Positions 6,342 to 14,013 of a stretch of 15,446 nucleotides of DNA are shown one piece after another. Numbering within the stretch: the stretch's first letter is position 1; each line of letters begins with the position of its first letter. The notes beneath the pieces are model-generated. The model had not been told where the DNA came from, did not search any database, and saw nothing but the letters and a program-made list of their open reading frames with translations. Source of the DNA: JACRLW01 sp050181465. GTDB lineage: Bacteria; Planctomycetota; UBA1135; UBA2386. Position numbers and translations under genes: made by a program. Where the stretch lies: contig JBFXDD010000068.1 in the NCBI GenBank assembly GCA_050181465.1, positions 1-15,446 of the forward strand, written 5' to 3'.

Positions 6342-8363
6342 ATGAACTCCGCCCTCAAGGCCATCCTCGCCATCGCACTGATCGGTGTGGTCGGCGTGCT
6401 CCTCTACACCGTGATGGGTGAAGACCCGGCACAGCCGGGGCCCGGCACCGATCCCGGGATCCAGCGCTCCAACGATCCAGAAACGCCGACGCAGCCGGTC
6501 AAGCCGATCGAGGTCAAGCCGCCGGTGGAAGAGCCGACTCCCGTGCAACCGACGCGCACGACCGTGGAGCAACCGATCGTCTCCGGCGACGAGTTCGAGC
6601 AGGGCGTGTACGGCATCGTGGTCAACAAGTTCGGTCACGCGGTCGCCGACTCCGACGTCGCGCTCTACGCCGGCCAGGGCATGCGCAACCTGCTCGAGCA
6701 GATGCAGCGTCAGCAAGCCGGCGTCGTCGAACTGCCGGCAGCGGTCACGAAGACCGACGCGAGCGGCGGCTTCCGCCTCGGGCTCGCCAAGATCGAGGCC
6801 GGGCAAGTGTTCGAGCTCCGCCTCCAGGGCAAGGCACACGCCAACCTCGTTCGCCCCAATCTCACGCTGTTCGCTGGCAAGTGGTGGGACATCGGTCGAC
6901 TCGAAGTCGAGGCCGGTCTCGAAGTGCGCGGCCGCGTCGTGGCCCAGCAAGGCGGCGGACCGATCGCGAACGCGATCGTCACCCTGAAGGCATCGCCGCA
7001 GGGCTTCGGCTTCAGCAACGCGCTCAACACGCCGGGCATCGACGTGCTCACGGATGCCGGCGGCAACTACCGATTCGACAACGCGACGGCGGGCATCGCG
7101 TCGATCTCGGCGGTGGCGCAGGGCTTCGCCCGGCAGGAGCGGCCGATGCAGAACTTGCGCACGGACACCGAGAACGTGTTCGACTTCGAACTACCGGTGG
7201 GCATGAGCCTGTCGGTGCTCGTCACCGACGCGGAAGGCAAGCCGGTGCCGGATGCCGGTTGGCAAGTGATCTCGATGGCACCGAAGTCGCCGCTGACGCT
7301 CAACGGTCGCACGGATCGAGACGGTCGATTCGAAGCCTTGGGACTCGTCGAGGGTCCCTATCAAGTGCTCGTGACCGCCGAAGGTTTCAGCAAGGGCGAA
7401 GCGAAACCGGTGTTCGCCGGTGAGACCGATCGGCATTTGGTCCTCGAGAAGCAGGGCGCGGTGCGCGTGAAGGTCGTCACCAAGCAGGGGCGCCTCGTCG
7501 AGAAGTACACCGTCATCCGCAAGAGCTGGTTCGAAGCCCAGAAGATGCCGGGCAACCTGTTCTCGGCAAAGCCTCAGCAGGTGACCTCGCGCGACCTCGA
7601 TCAGGGCTTCTGCACGCTGACCGGTTGGGATCCGGGCAACTACATGCTCGAGATCCACACCGGCAGCCACGCGATGACCTTCTCCGAACCCTTCCAGATC
7701 GCGATCGGCAGCGCGACTCCGGAGCTGGTCGTCGAACTCGTCACCGGAGGCGCGCTCAAGGGCACGATCGTGAGCGCCACGAACGGCGCGCCGCTGGCCA
7801 AGGCGACGATCGAGACCAAGCCCAATGAGTTTCAAGACAACCCGCTCATCGGCATCTTCGGCAACATCACGCCGTCGAAGGTCTCGCAGATGACGATTCA
7901 GACCACCGAGGCCGGTCGCTTCCGACTCGACAAGCTGACCCCGGGGACCTATCAGGTTCGCGTGCTGCATCCCGACCACACGCTGTCGACGATCAAGGAC
8001 ATCGAGATCGCCGACGGCCGCGAGACCGACCTCGGCACCGTCCAGATGATCCAGGGCACCCTGGTGACCGGCACCGTGCGCGTCAACGGCACGATGGCGG
8101 CCCAGGTCAAGGTGCAGATCAGCACGGTGACCACCCCTGGGCAAACCGATCCGCGCGGCATGATCAGCGCCGACACCGTGAGCGACGACCAGGGCCGCTT
8201 CACCATTCCCAAGCGCTTGCCGCCGGGTCGCTACCAGGCGAGTGCCGGCCGTCAGGGCGAGGTGTTCCACATGGTGGTCGACTACCAGCAGACCAAGCGG
8301 GAATTCGACCTGGCCCCCGGCCAACAGCAGTACATTCTCGACTTCGAGATCCGCACGCAGTGA
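6342..8363 (+). CDS. Protein C: membrane-anchored protein with six CarboxypepD_reg-like modules
   Basis: Function unknown; 673 residues. Residues 5-24 form an N-terminal transmembrane anchor. They are followed by an unusually proline-, threonine- and glutamate-rich linker (27-80) that looks like an extended stalk. Six modules lie at about 87-165, 192-262, 286-350, 372-440, 469-542 and 573-635. It shares the layout and many residues with protein B, including DNPL (499-502), HPD (543-545), SDDQG (614-618) and KRLPPGRY (624-631). The match supports a tandem duplication. Lysine is common here (about 29) and much rarer in B and A. The ATG at 6342 is 20 bp after the stop of B, with no clear Shine-Dalgarno. 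Tryptophan dioxygenase starts 10 bp downstream, so all are likely on one transcript. Expected location: outer face of the cytoplasmic membrane. Confidence 0.83.
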   Translation: MNSALKAILAIALIGVVGVLLYTVMGEDPAQPGPGTDPGIQRSNDPETPTQPVKPIEVKPPVEEPTPVQPTRTTVEQPIVSGDEFEQGVYGIVVNKFGHAVADSDVALYAGQGMRNLLEQMQRQQAGVVELPAAVTKTDASGGFRLGLAKIEAGQVFELRLQGKAHANLVRPNLTLFAGKWWDIGRLEVEAGLEVRGRVVAQQGGGPIANAIVTLKASPQGFGFSNALNTPGIDVLTDAGGNYRFDNATAGIASISAVAQGFARQERPMQNLRTDTENVFDFELPVGMSLSVLVTDAEGKPVPDAGWQVISMAPKSPLTLNGRTDRDGRFEALGLVEGPYQVLVTAEGFSKGEAKPVFAGETDRHLVLEKQGAVRVKVVTKQGRLVEKYTVIRKSWFEAQKMPGNLFSAKPQQVTSRDLDQGFCTLTGWDPGNYMLEIHTGSHAMTFSEPFQIAIGSATPELVVELVTGGALKGTIVSATNGAPLAKATIETKPNEFQDNPLIGIFGNITPSKVSQMTIQTTEAGRFRLDKLTPGTYQVRVLHPDHTLSTIKDIEIADGRETDLGTVQMIQGTLVTGTVRVNGTMAAQVKVQISTVTTPGQTDPRGMISADTVSDDQGRFTIPKRLPPGRYQASAGRQGEVFHMVVDYQQTKREFDLAPGQQQYILDFEIRTQ

Positions 8364-8373
8364 ACTGCGCGGG

Positions 8374-9495
8374 ATGACGAAGCCGCGCGCGCCGGTCAAC
8401 TACTGGGACTACATCCGGGTCGAGGAACTGCTCGCTCTGCAAGGCGGGGTCGAGCGCGACGAGAGCAAGTTGTCCGACGATGAGGTGCGCTTCATCGTCA
8501 TCCACCAGATCGACGAGCTATGGATGAAGCTCGTGCTGCGCGAGCTGGTCACCGCGCGAAACGTGTTCGGGACCGAGCACGTCGCGGAGTCCTCGTTGCA
8601 TGCGGCGTGCGCGGGGTTCCGTCGCGTCGCGTTGTTGTTCGAGCTGATGGCGGATCACTTCCGCCTGATGGAGACGATGCGCACGCGGGAGTATCTCGAC
8701 TTCCGCGACAAGCTGTCGCCGGCCAGCGGTTTCCAGTCGGCGCAGTTGCGCGAGATCGAGATCCTGTTCGGGCTCCCCGACAGCCAACGAATCGCGTTCG
8801 GCCATGAGCTGTCGTACATGCAGGCCCTGCGCAGTCCCGACGGGGCGCCGTCGCCCGCCCTCGCGCGCGTCGAACGACGCCGCACCGATCTGCCGAGCCT
8901 CAAGGACGCGGTGTACCGCTGGCTGCTGCGCACGCCGATCCAAGGCAGCACACCCGATCAGGCGGACGACGAGGCCACGGTGCTCCGCTACATCGACGAC
9001 TTCCTCGCCCGTCAGCGCAGGAGCCAGGAAGCGCGCATGGCGAACGTGCTGGGTCATCAGGCCTTGACCGGACCCGACCTCGATCGGCTGCGGCAACGCT
9101 ACGAGAAGGAGCTGGAGTCGGCGCGCGCACACCTGTGCGCCGACGACGCGCCGGCAGACGAACGCGCCGATCTGCGCCGGCTGCGATGTGCCATCCTGTT
9201 CATCGAGGCAAACCGCGATCTCCCGCTGCTGGCCTGGCCGGCCGAGGTCATCGACGCGCTGATCGCGGCCGAGCAGGCGATGATCGTGTTCCGGCAACGC
9301 CACGCGCGCATGGTGGAACGCATCATCGGCCGACGGGTCGGCACCGGCGGCAGCGACGGCGTCGACTACCTCGACCGCACGGCGTTGACGTATCGAGTGT
9401 TCGCGGAAGTGTGGGCGGTGCGAACCATCCTCCTGCGCCAGGACCTCGACCCCGACGTGGAACGCCCCGACTACTACGCCTTCAAGAGCGAGTGA
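8374..9495 (+). CDS. kynA: Tryptophan 2,3-dioxygenase
   Basis: Haem enzyme opening the indole ring of L-tryptophan with O2 to give N-formylkynurenine, the first step of the kynurenine pathway; cytosolic. Key residues of the family are present: F40 and H44 (in FIVIHQ), Y107 and R111 (in EYLDFR) for substrate binding, the SPASGFQSAQ stretch (115-124), the axial haem ligand H310 (in RQRHARMVERIIG), and GTGGSDG (323-329), whose T324 is 14 residues after the haem His as in bacterial homologues. At 373 residues it is longer than short bacterial forms. The extra length lies in the middle (about 155-265), as in the longer enzymes. The ATG at 8374 matches the family N-terminus; the open frame upstream overlaps protein C and shows no homology. 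It is the last gene of the plus-strand cluster. No other kynurenine-pathway gene is in the window. Confidence 0.96.
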   Translation: MTKPRAPVNYWDYIRVEELLALQGGVERDESKLSDDEVRFIVIHQIDELWMKLVLRELVTARNVFGTEHVAESSLHAACAGFRRVALLFELMADHFRLMETMRTREYLDFRDKLSPASGFQSAQLREIEILFGLPDSQRIAFGHELSYMQALRSPDGAPSPALARVERRRTDLPSLKDAVYRWLLRTPIQGSTPDQADDEATVLRYIDDFLARQRRSQEARMANVLGHQALTGPDLDRLRQRYEKELESARAHLCADDAPADERADLRRLRCAILFIEANRDLPLLAWPAEVIDALIAAEQAMIVFRQRHARMVERIIGRRVGTGGSDGVDYLDRTALTYRVFAEVWAVRTILLRQDLDPDVERPDYYAFKSE

Positions 9496-9510
9496 AACGA
9501 GCGGGCCAGC

Positions 9511-11082
9511 TCAGTCGCGAAGCCGTACGGTGACGTGGGCGCCGTCCTCGATCACCAGGAATCGATCCTCGGGCGCTTCGGTCTCCGCGAGGATCTCGAG
9601 TTGGAGACCGACGATCGAGGGCAAACCGACCAGCTCCCACCCCAGGTCCCGCACCTTCCGGATACGGATCACCCCGCTGGCCGTCGGCAGGCCTTCCAGA
9701 GCGCAACCCTCACGCCAGCGCAATCGATGCGGAACCACCGCCGCGAAGCTCACGCTGTCCTCGGCGTCGAGGAGCGTCACGTAACCGACACTCGGCCGCA
9801 CTGCGAGCTGCAGATCACCGAGATCAATCTCATCGCGATCGATCCGCATCGGGTGGAACTCCTGCGCCGTGGACTTCGTGCACATCGCAAGCAAAGCAGG
9901 CTCGTCGCTCATCAAGCAGTGCGCTTCCACAGCGCCATCCGGCCCGACCCGGCACCGATAGGCCTCGCTCGAGAACTGCCGGAGTACGAGGAGATCGAGT
10001 TCGTCGTCCGGCGGGGACGGAACGCGTGCTCGCAACACCGCAGCGCGTGTGTCGATCTCGAACACTGCCGGCTGGTCGAGCGAGCGAGGTCCTTCGAACT
10101 CTCGAAACCGATGCACGCGTCCGCCGTACAACGTCACCTCGACTCGAAACCGCTGGCCTAGCGGCACGAGGAATGATCGATCGTTCGTCTTCGCGTCGTT
10201 CTCCGCGTTCGGCAGCCAGACCCACTCCAAGGCGATCCGTCGGGCGACGGAAAGCGCCACTTCATGATCCTCTCCTCGATACTCGGTTCCGGTGTAGTAG
10301 CCCGCTTCCGGTTGGATGTCGACATCGGCGACCGGCCCGCCGCCGATCGGGCGCACCACCAGATGGCCCACCGCTCCGAGATCGATCCGCTGCGGGTTCT
10401 CGGTGCTCGATTCGCGCAAAGGCACGACCTTCGAGAGGCCCGTCATTCGGATGAGCACCTCGGCCCGTGCCGGGTCTCCCCACTTCCAGGGCCACGGGAT
10501 CTTCACGGTGCCCAGGTGGTCGGTCGAGACCCGCCGACGCAGCGTGAACCAATCTTGGATCTCTCTGTCGGATTCCGTATCTGGAAATAGGACGAGATCG
10601 GCGTGCGCCACGGGATTGCCGCCAGAATCCATCACCGACAGCACGAGGACCGGCATCGGGCTGAGTTCGATCTCGGCACTGGTTTCGCCGGCGGGGAGCA
10701 TCACCGTTCCCTGGAGTCGATCGGTGGCCAGATAGAGCCAGCGATCGACCGCTGCCGGCGAGAGGTCGAAAGTACCGGGCACTCTGAAGTTCCCGAGCAA
10801 GCGATTCCGCAGGCCGCGGTCGTATGGATCGTCACGCGGGTCGTGGAGCGGGGCAGCCAAGACTCCGCGGGCCTCCGTCTCATCGGTCGTGGAAAGAGTG
10901 ACTCGAAGCCCTTTGCCGGGCGGTGCGATCGCCGGCGGTGGCCGATCATCGAGAGCCGCTTCCGGCCGGCCGGCCACGACGTCCGTGTCCCCGCACCCAA
11001 GTGCAGCCATCGCCAGGAGGGACACCCCGAAGGTCCTCGCGCGAACACATGCGATCGGTGAGGTGGACGCTCGCGATCTCAT
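9511..11082 (-). CDS. Putative exported lipoprotein with CarboxypepD_reg-like stretches
   Basis: Not recognised as a named family. Its 523 residues start with a basic N-region, a hydrophobic core (19-29) and AALGC, with C30 as a possible lipidation site. The lipobox is non-standard (Ala at -3, Leu at -2). A short proline-rich linker follows (47-56). At least one stretch (about 145-215, LVLSVMDSGGNPVAHADLVLFP and onward) has the G-x-P-(V)-x-x-A-x-(V/L) pattern of the modules in proteins A-C. Weaker candidates begin near 240 and 347. Overall it looks like a beta-rich surface or periplasmic protein with no visible catalytic motif. Its stop lies 15 bp from the stop of tryptophan dioxygenase on the other strand. 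It begins 55 bp after fbp in the same direction, so it may be the last gene of that transcript or have its own promoter. No Shine-Dalgarno is evident at the chosen ATG; a GTG at codon 20 has GAGG but would destroy the signal sequence. Confidence 0.72.
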   Translation of the reverse strand: MRSRASTSPIACVRARTFGVSLLAMAALGCGDTDVVAGRPEAALDDRPPPAIAPPGKGLRVTLSTTDETEARGVLAAPLHDPRDDPYDRGLRNRLLGNFRVPGTFDLSPAAVDRWLYLATDRLQGTVMLPAGETSAEIELSPMPVLVLSVMDSGGNPVAHADLVLFPDTESDREIQDWFTLRRRVSTDHLGTVKIPWPWKWGDPARAEVLIRMTGLSKVVPLRESSTENPQRIDLGAVGHLVVRPIGGGPVADVDIQPEAGYYTGTEYRGEDHEVALSVARRIALEWVWLPNAENDAKTNDRSFLVPLGQRFRVEVTLYGGRVHRFREFEGPRSLDQPAVFEIDTRAAVLRARVPSPPDDELDLLVLRQFSSEAYRCRVGPDGAVEAHCLMSDEPALLAMCTKSTAQEFHPMRIDRDEIDLGDLQLAVRPSVGYVTLLDAEDSVSFAAVVPHRLRWREGCALEGLPTASGVIRIRKVRDLGWELVGLPSIVGLQLEILAETEAPEDRFLVIEDGAHVTVRLRD

Positions 11083-11106
11083 CGCGTCATGCTAACGAGG
11101 GCCCCA

Positions 11107-11121
11107 CATCCATGCTGGATG
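11107..11121 (-). terminator. Short hairpin between fbp and the lipoprotein gene
   Basis: CATCCA and TGGATG form a perfect 6-bp inverted repeat with a 3-base loop, 16 bases past the fbp stop. No T tract follows on the minus strand, so it is a poor intrinsic terminator. It could be a processing or attenuation site. Confidence 0.2.
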
Positions 11122-11137
11122 ACCGTCGGCCTCGAAC

Positions 11138-12130
11138 TCAGCTCCGCAACTGCCGCATCACCTCGTCCACGTCGCCCGCCGCACCGATGTAGAGCGGGAT
11201 GCGCTGGTGGAGAGCAGTCGCTTCGACGTCGAGGATGTCGACCTCGCCGTTGGTCGCGCGGCCGCCGGCATGCTTGGCCACAAAGGCCAGCGGTGCCGCT
11301 TCGAAGAGCAGCCGCAGCTTGCCGTCGGGCTTCTTCACCTCACCGGGATACATGTAGACGCCGCCTTGGATCAGCGTGCGGTGGAAGTCCGCGACCAAGG
11401 CACCGACGTAGCGCGCGGAGCGTGCGCCGCAGCCAGTGTTCCCGGTGCGGAAGTTCTCGACCATTCGCCGCACCGGCTCGGTCCACTTCTTCTGATTCGC
11501 CTCGTTCACCGAGTAGGAGCCGCCGGCAGTCGGGAAGCGCAGGTTCGGATGCGTGAGGAAGAAGGAGCCGACGGCCCGGTCGAGCGTGAAGCCATGGACC
11601 GGTCCGCCCGCCGTGTAGACGAACATCGTCGCCGGCCCGTACAGCAGGTAGCCGGCAGCGACCTGCTCGCTGCCCTTGCGCAGGAAGTCCGCGAGGCCCA
11701 CCGCACGGCTCATGTCTTTGCGCCGGTGCACGCTGAAGATCGTGCCCATCGAGCCGTCGACATCGACGTTGCCCGAGCCGTCGAGCGGATCGTGCAGCAG
11801 GACGTACTTGGCCTCCGGATGATCGAAGAAGTGCGGCTCAGCGAGTTCTTCCGACGCATGCGCCGCGACCACGCCGACGCGATCGAACACTTCGCGGAAG
11901 ATCTCGTTGCTCACTTCATCGAGCTTCTTGACCTCCTCACCCTGCACGTTGACGTCGCCGGTCTTGCCGAGCCGACCTTCGAGCCCGGCGCGCAGCACGT
12001 TGTTCGCGATCAGTCGACCGGCCAGAGTGACGCGATTGAGGATGGTCGACAGCTCGCCGCTACCACCCGACGTCCCCTGCGAGCGGAAGTTGACGTCGGC
12101 GAGAGTGAGATGCTTGACGTAGTCGGTCAT
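11138..12130 (-). CDS. fbp: Fructose-1,6-bisphosphatase, class I
   Basis: Hydrolyses fructose-1,6-bisphosphate to fructose-6-phosphate, the committed step of gluconeogenesis; cytosolic and metal dependent. Its 330 residues equal the usual class I length. Metal and substrate signatures are intact: SEE (93-95), DPLDGSGNVD (114-123), the phosphate-binding YVGALVADFHR (241-251) with GGVYMYPG (256-263), and the PROSITE-type block GKLRLLFEAAPLAF (270-283) followed by AKHAGG. The N-terminal EL...L...AG helix region seen in AMP-regulated class I enzymes is also present (about 26-50), though AMP control cannot be read off with confidence. The ATG at 12130 agrees with the family start; no good Shine-Dalgarno. 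The gene follows the GNAT gene by 18 bp, so it is very likely part of the nupC-PNP-GNAT operon. There it would draw on carbon coming from nucleoside sugars. Confidence 0.96.
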   Translation of the reverse strand: MTDYVKHLTLADVNFRSQGTSGGSGELSTILNRVTLAGRLIANNVLRAGLEGRLGKTGDVNVQGEEVKKLDEVSNEIFREVFDRVGVVAAHASEELAEPHFFDHPEAKYVLLHDPLDGSGNVDVDGSMGTIFSVHRRKDMSRAVGLADFLRKGSEQVAAGYLLYGPATMFVYTAGGPVHGFTLDRAVGSFFLTHPNLRFPTAGGSYSVNEANQKKWTEPVRRMVENFRTGNTGCGARSARYVGALVADFHRTLIQGGVYMYPGEVKKPDGKLRLLFEAAPLAFVAKHAGGRATNGEVDILDVEATALHQRIPLYIGAAGDVDEVMRQLRS

Positions 12131-12148
12131 GACGAGAACTGTGAGAAC

Positions 12149-13165
12149 TCAGACGAGATCGCTGTCGCCGATCGTGTACCACCAACTGGCGATCAGCCAT
12201 TCCTCGGGAAGACTCGGATCGAAGGTGCGATGCATCAGGATGCGCTCGTGCCATTGCGCAGAGCTCTCTGCGACGAAGCCGCGCGCGAGGAGCGCCTTGG
12301 CCTCGGCGGACGGATCCGCGAAGACCGCCATCACGTGCGCGCGGCCGTGCGCACGCGCGCGCTCGGTCGCGACGGCGAGCAGCGCGTCGGTAGCCGCGGC
12401 ATCCGCGTCGGGCACGCACCAATCGGCGATCGTGCACGCCCCTGGCAGGAGTTCATGGAACGGCCGCAAGACCATCACGCCGACGAGTTCGCCGGCGCGA
12501 CGGGCAGTCCACACCTCGTACAGATCGCTCGCATTCGGCGCCGCCAGCCAACGCCACTCCAGGTAGGCACGATCGCGGATCAGCGCGCAGGTCTTGGTCG
12601 ACAGGAACCGCGCCGACAGCGCGTCGACCTCGTCGCCCAGCTCGCGCACCATCCGACACTCGATGTCCGCCGGACGATCGATCGAACCCTCACTCGCGCT
12701 CCGCGCCAGATAGTCGATCGAACGGACTCGCCGGTAGCCGAGATACTTGCTGCCGATCCGCTCGGCTTGCTTCACCGGGTAGCCGTAGATCATCGCGTCG
12801 CCGCGCGCGCGCACGTCGTCGAACCAAGGTTCGGCGATCGACAGGAACAGGCCGGGCCGCTTGAGTCCGGCGCGGTGCTCCGGCAGCACGAAGCTGTCGA
12901 CCGCGTGGACGAAGGTGCGCGGCCCCAGACTGGTGTGGAAGCGCTGCGGCGTGCCTGAGTAATTGCCGGCGATGATCTCGCCCGCCTGTCCGACGAAGAT
13001 GCGATACCCGGCGGGGTTCTCCAGGTAGACCCATCGCCACGTCGCCAGATCGCGATCGACGTATCCCGGACCACACACTTCACGGAAGGTCTGATTGAAC
13101 GAAGCGAGAATCCCGGTCTCGTCGCCGGGTCGATAGGGCCGGATCTCGTAGTCGATCGTGGTCAC
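12149..13165 (-). CDS. GNAT-type N-acetyltransferase, apparently duplicated
   Basis: Probable acetyl-CoA-dependent transferase; substrate unknown. The 338-residue protein has the pattern common to environmental GNAT proteins: RPYRPGDE near the start (9-16), WRWVYLENP (43-51), AGEIIAGNYSG (61-71), D90-S-F-V-L-P-E-H-R (90-98), and ARGDAMIYGYP (120-130). The acetyl-CoA loop after PEHR is not a clean R/Q-x-x-G-x-G/A. The second half repeats the theme: RD-x-x-YLEWRWLAAPN (197-211) then AGELVGVMVLRPF (224-236), and an ARGF near 294-297. I therefore infer two tandem GNAT folds, one of which may be inactive. The start is a GTG at 13165-13163 overlapping the stop of the phosphorylase gene as GTGA, so translation is probably coupled to it. 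What it modifies is not visible. Small metabolites or neighbouring enzymes are possible. Confidence 0.82.
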   Translation of the reverse strand: MTTIDYEIRPYRPGDETGILASFNQTFREVCGPGYVDRDLATWRWVYLENPAGYRIFVGQAGEIIAGNYSGTPQRFHTSLGPRTFVHAVDSFVLPEHRAGLKRPGLFLSIAEPWFDDVRARGDAMIYGYPVKQAERIGSKYLGYRRVRSIDYLARSASEGSIDRPADIECRMVRELGDEVDALSARFLSTKTCALIRDRAYLEWRWLAAPNASDLYEVWTARRAGELVGVMVLRPFHELLPGACTIADWCVPDADAAATDALLAVATERARAHGRAHVMAVFADPSAEAKALLARGFVAESSAQWHERILMHRTFDPSLPEEWLIASWWYTIGDSDLV

Positions 13166-14013
13166 GGGTCTCGTTCTTCGACCATCTCGCGGCGCAGACT
13201 GGCGCAGAACGACTCGAGCAGGTCGACGAAGCGCCGCTCGGCGAGCCGGCCGGTCTCGATGACCTCGTCGTGAGACAGCGGTTGTCGACTGATTCCCGCC
13301 GCGAGGTTCGTGATGAGGGAAATCCCGACAACCTTGGCCCCCATCGCCGCAACCGCGGTGGCTTCGTGCACGGTGCTCATGCCGACCGCGTCCGCGCCGA
13401 GCGTGCCGATCATGCGAACCTCGGCCGGAGTCTCGTAGCTGGGGCCGAGCAGGCCGAGATAGACCCCTTCACGCAGCGTCGGATTCGACTGCATCAGGCG
13501 GGCGCGCAGCGCGGAGTCGTAGAGCGCACTCTGATCGGGAAAGCGCGGCCCGAGCGCCGGCTCGTGCGGTCCGATGAGCGGCGAGGTCCCGGTGAGATTG
13601 ATGTGATCGCGGATGCACATCAGATCGCCGGGCACGAAGTCGGGAGCGATCCCGCCGGCGGCGTTGGTCAGGAGGAAGATCGCCACCCCGCCGCGCGCGA
13701 GCGTGCGGACCGCGCGAACGACCTCGCGCGGCGCGTGACCCTCGTAGAGGTGCGAACGACCGGTGAGACAGGCGACCTTCAGACCCGCGACCCTTCCGAC
13801 CAGCAAACTGCCGCCGTGGCCTTGCACGGCCGGCACCGGCCAGTGCGGTACGTCGGCAAAGGCGATCTCGCGCGCGTCGGTCAGCCGCGAGGCGAAGCTG
13901 CGCAGCCCGCTGCCGAGAACCATCGCGAGGCGCACGTCGCGAAGACCGAGCGGGAGCAGGGTCGCGAGCGCCTCGTCGAGGCGCGCCGTTTCGGTGGTCG
14001 TGGACGTCGTCAT
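13162..14013 (-). CDS. punA: Purine nucleoside phosphorylase (trimeric type, PNP/MTAP family)
   Basis: Phosphorolysis of purine (deoxy)ribonucleosides to free base and (deoxy)ribose-1-phosphate; cytosolic, purine salvage. The 283 residues fit the trimeric family. Seen: phosphate loop GSG (34-36), GRSHLYEG (85-92) with the catalytic-site His, TNAAGG (116-121), GPSYETPAE (190-198) with the base-binding Glu (E194), GADAVGMST (206-214) with M212, and ITNLAAG (234-240) with N236. An Asn in that position is associated with 6-oxopurine (inosine/guanosine) preference. After VGMSTV the residue is His (216) where I expect Pro. The real start is the ATG at 14013, overlapping the transporter stop (ATGA), with AGGAG ten bases upstream inside the transporter gene. 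A longer upstream open frame is only a shadow of the transporter gene. Coupling to the nucleoside transporter fits its role directly. Confidence 0.95.
   Translation of the reverse strand: MTTSTTTETARLDEALATLLPLGLRDVRLAMVLGSGLRSFASRLTDAREIAFADVPHWPVPAVQGHGGSLLVGRVAGLKVACLTGRSHLYEGHAPREVVRAVRTLARGGVAIFLLTNAAGGIAPDFVPGDLMCIRDHINLTGTSPLIGPHEPALGPRFPDQSALYDSALRARLMQSNPTLREGVYLGLLGPSYETPAEVRMIGTLGADAVGMSTVHEATAVAAMGAKVVGISLITNLAAGISRQPLSHDEVIETGRLAERRFVDLLESFCASLRREMVEERDP

Noticed and set aside
8242..8373. N-terminal extension of tryptophan dioxygenase into protein C
   Set aside because: It overlaps the conserved C-terminus of protein C out of frame, and family similarity begins after the ATG at 8374.
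7191..8399. 402-codon minus-strand open frame within protein C
   Set aside because: The plus-strand gene has an anchor, repeats and a paralogue. The antisense product shows no domain.
9496..9510. Bidirectional terminator between the convergent dioxygenase and lipoprotein genes
   Set aside because: The gap is only 15 bases, with no inverted repeat or T tract.
11207..12958. 583-codon open frame antisense to fbp and the GNAT gene
   Set aside because: It crosses two well-supported opposite-strand genes and has Arg/His-rich composition typical of a shadow frame.
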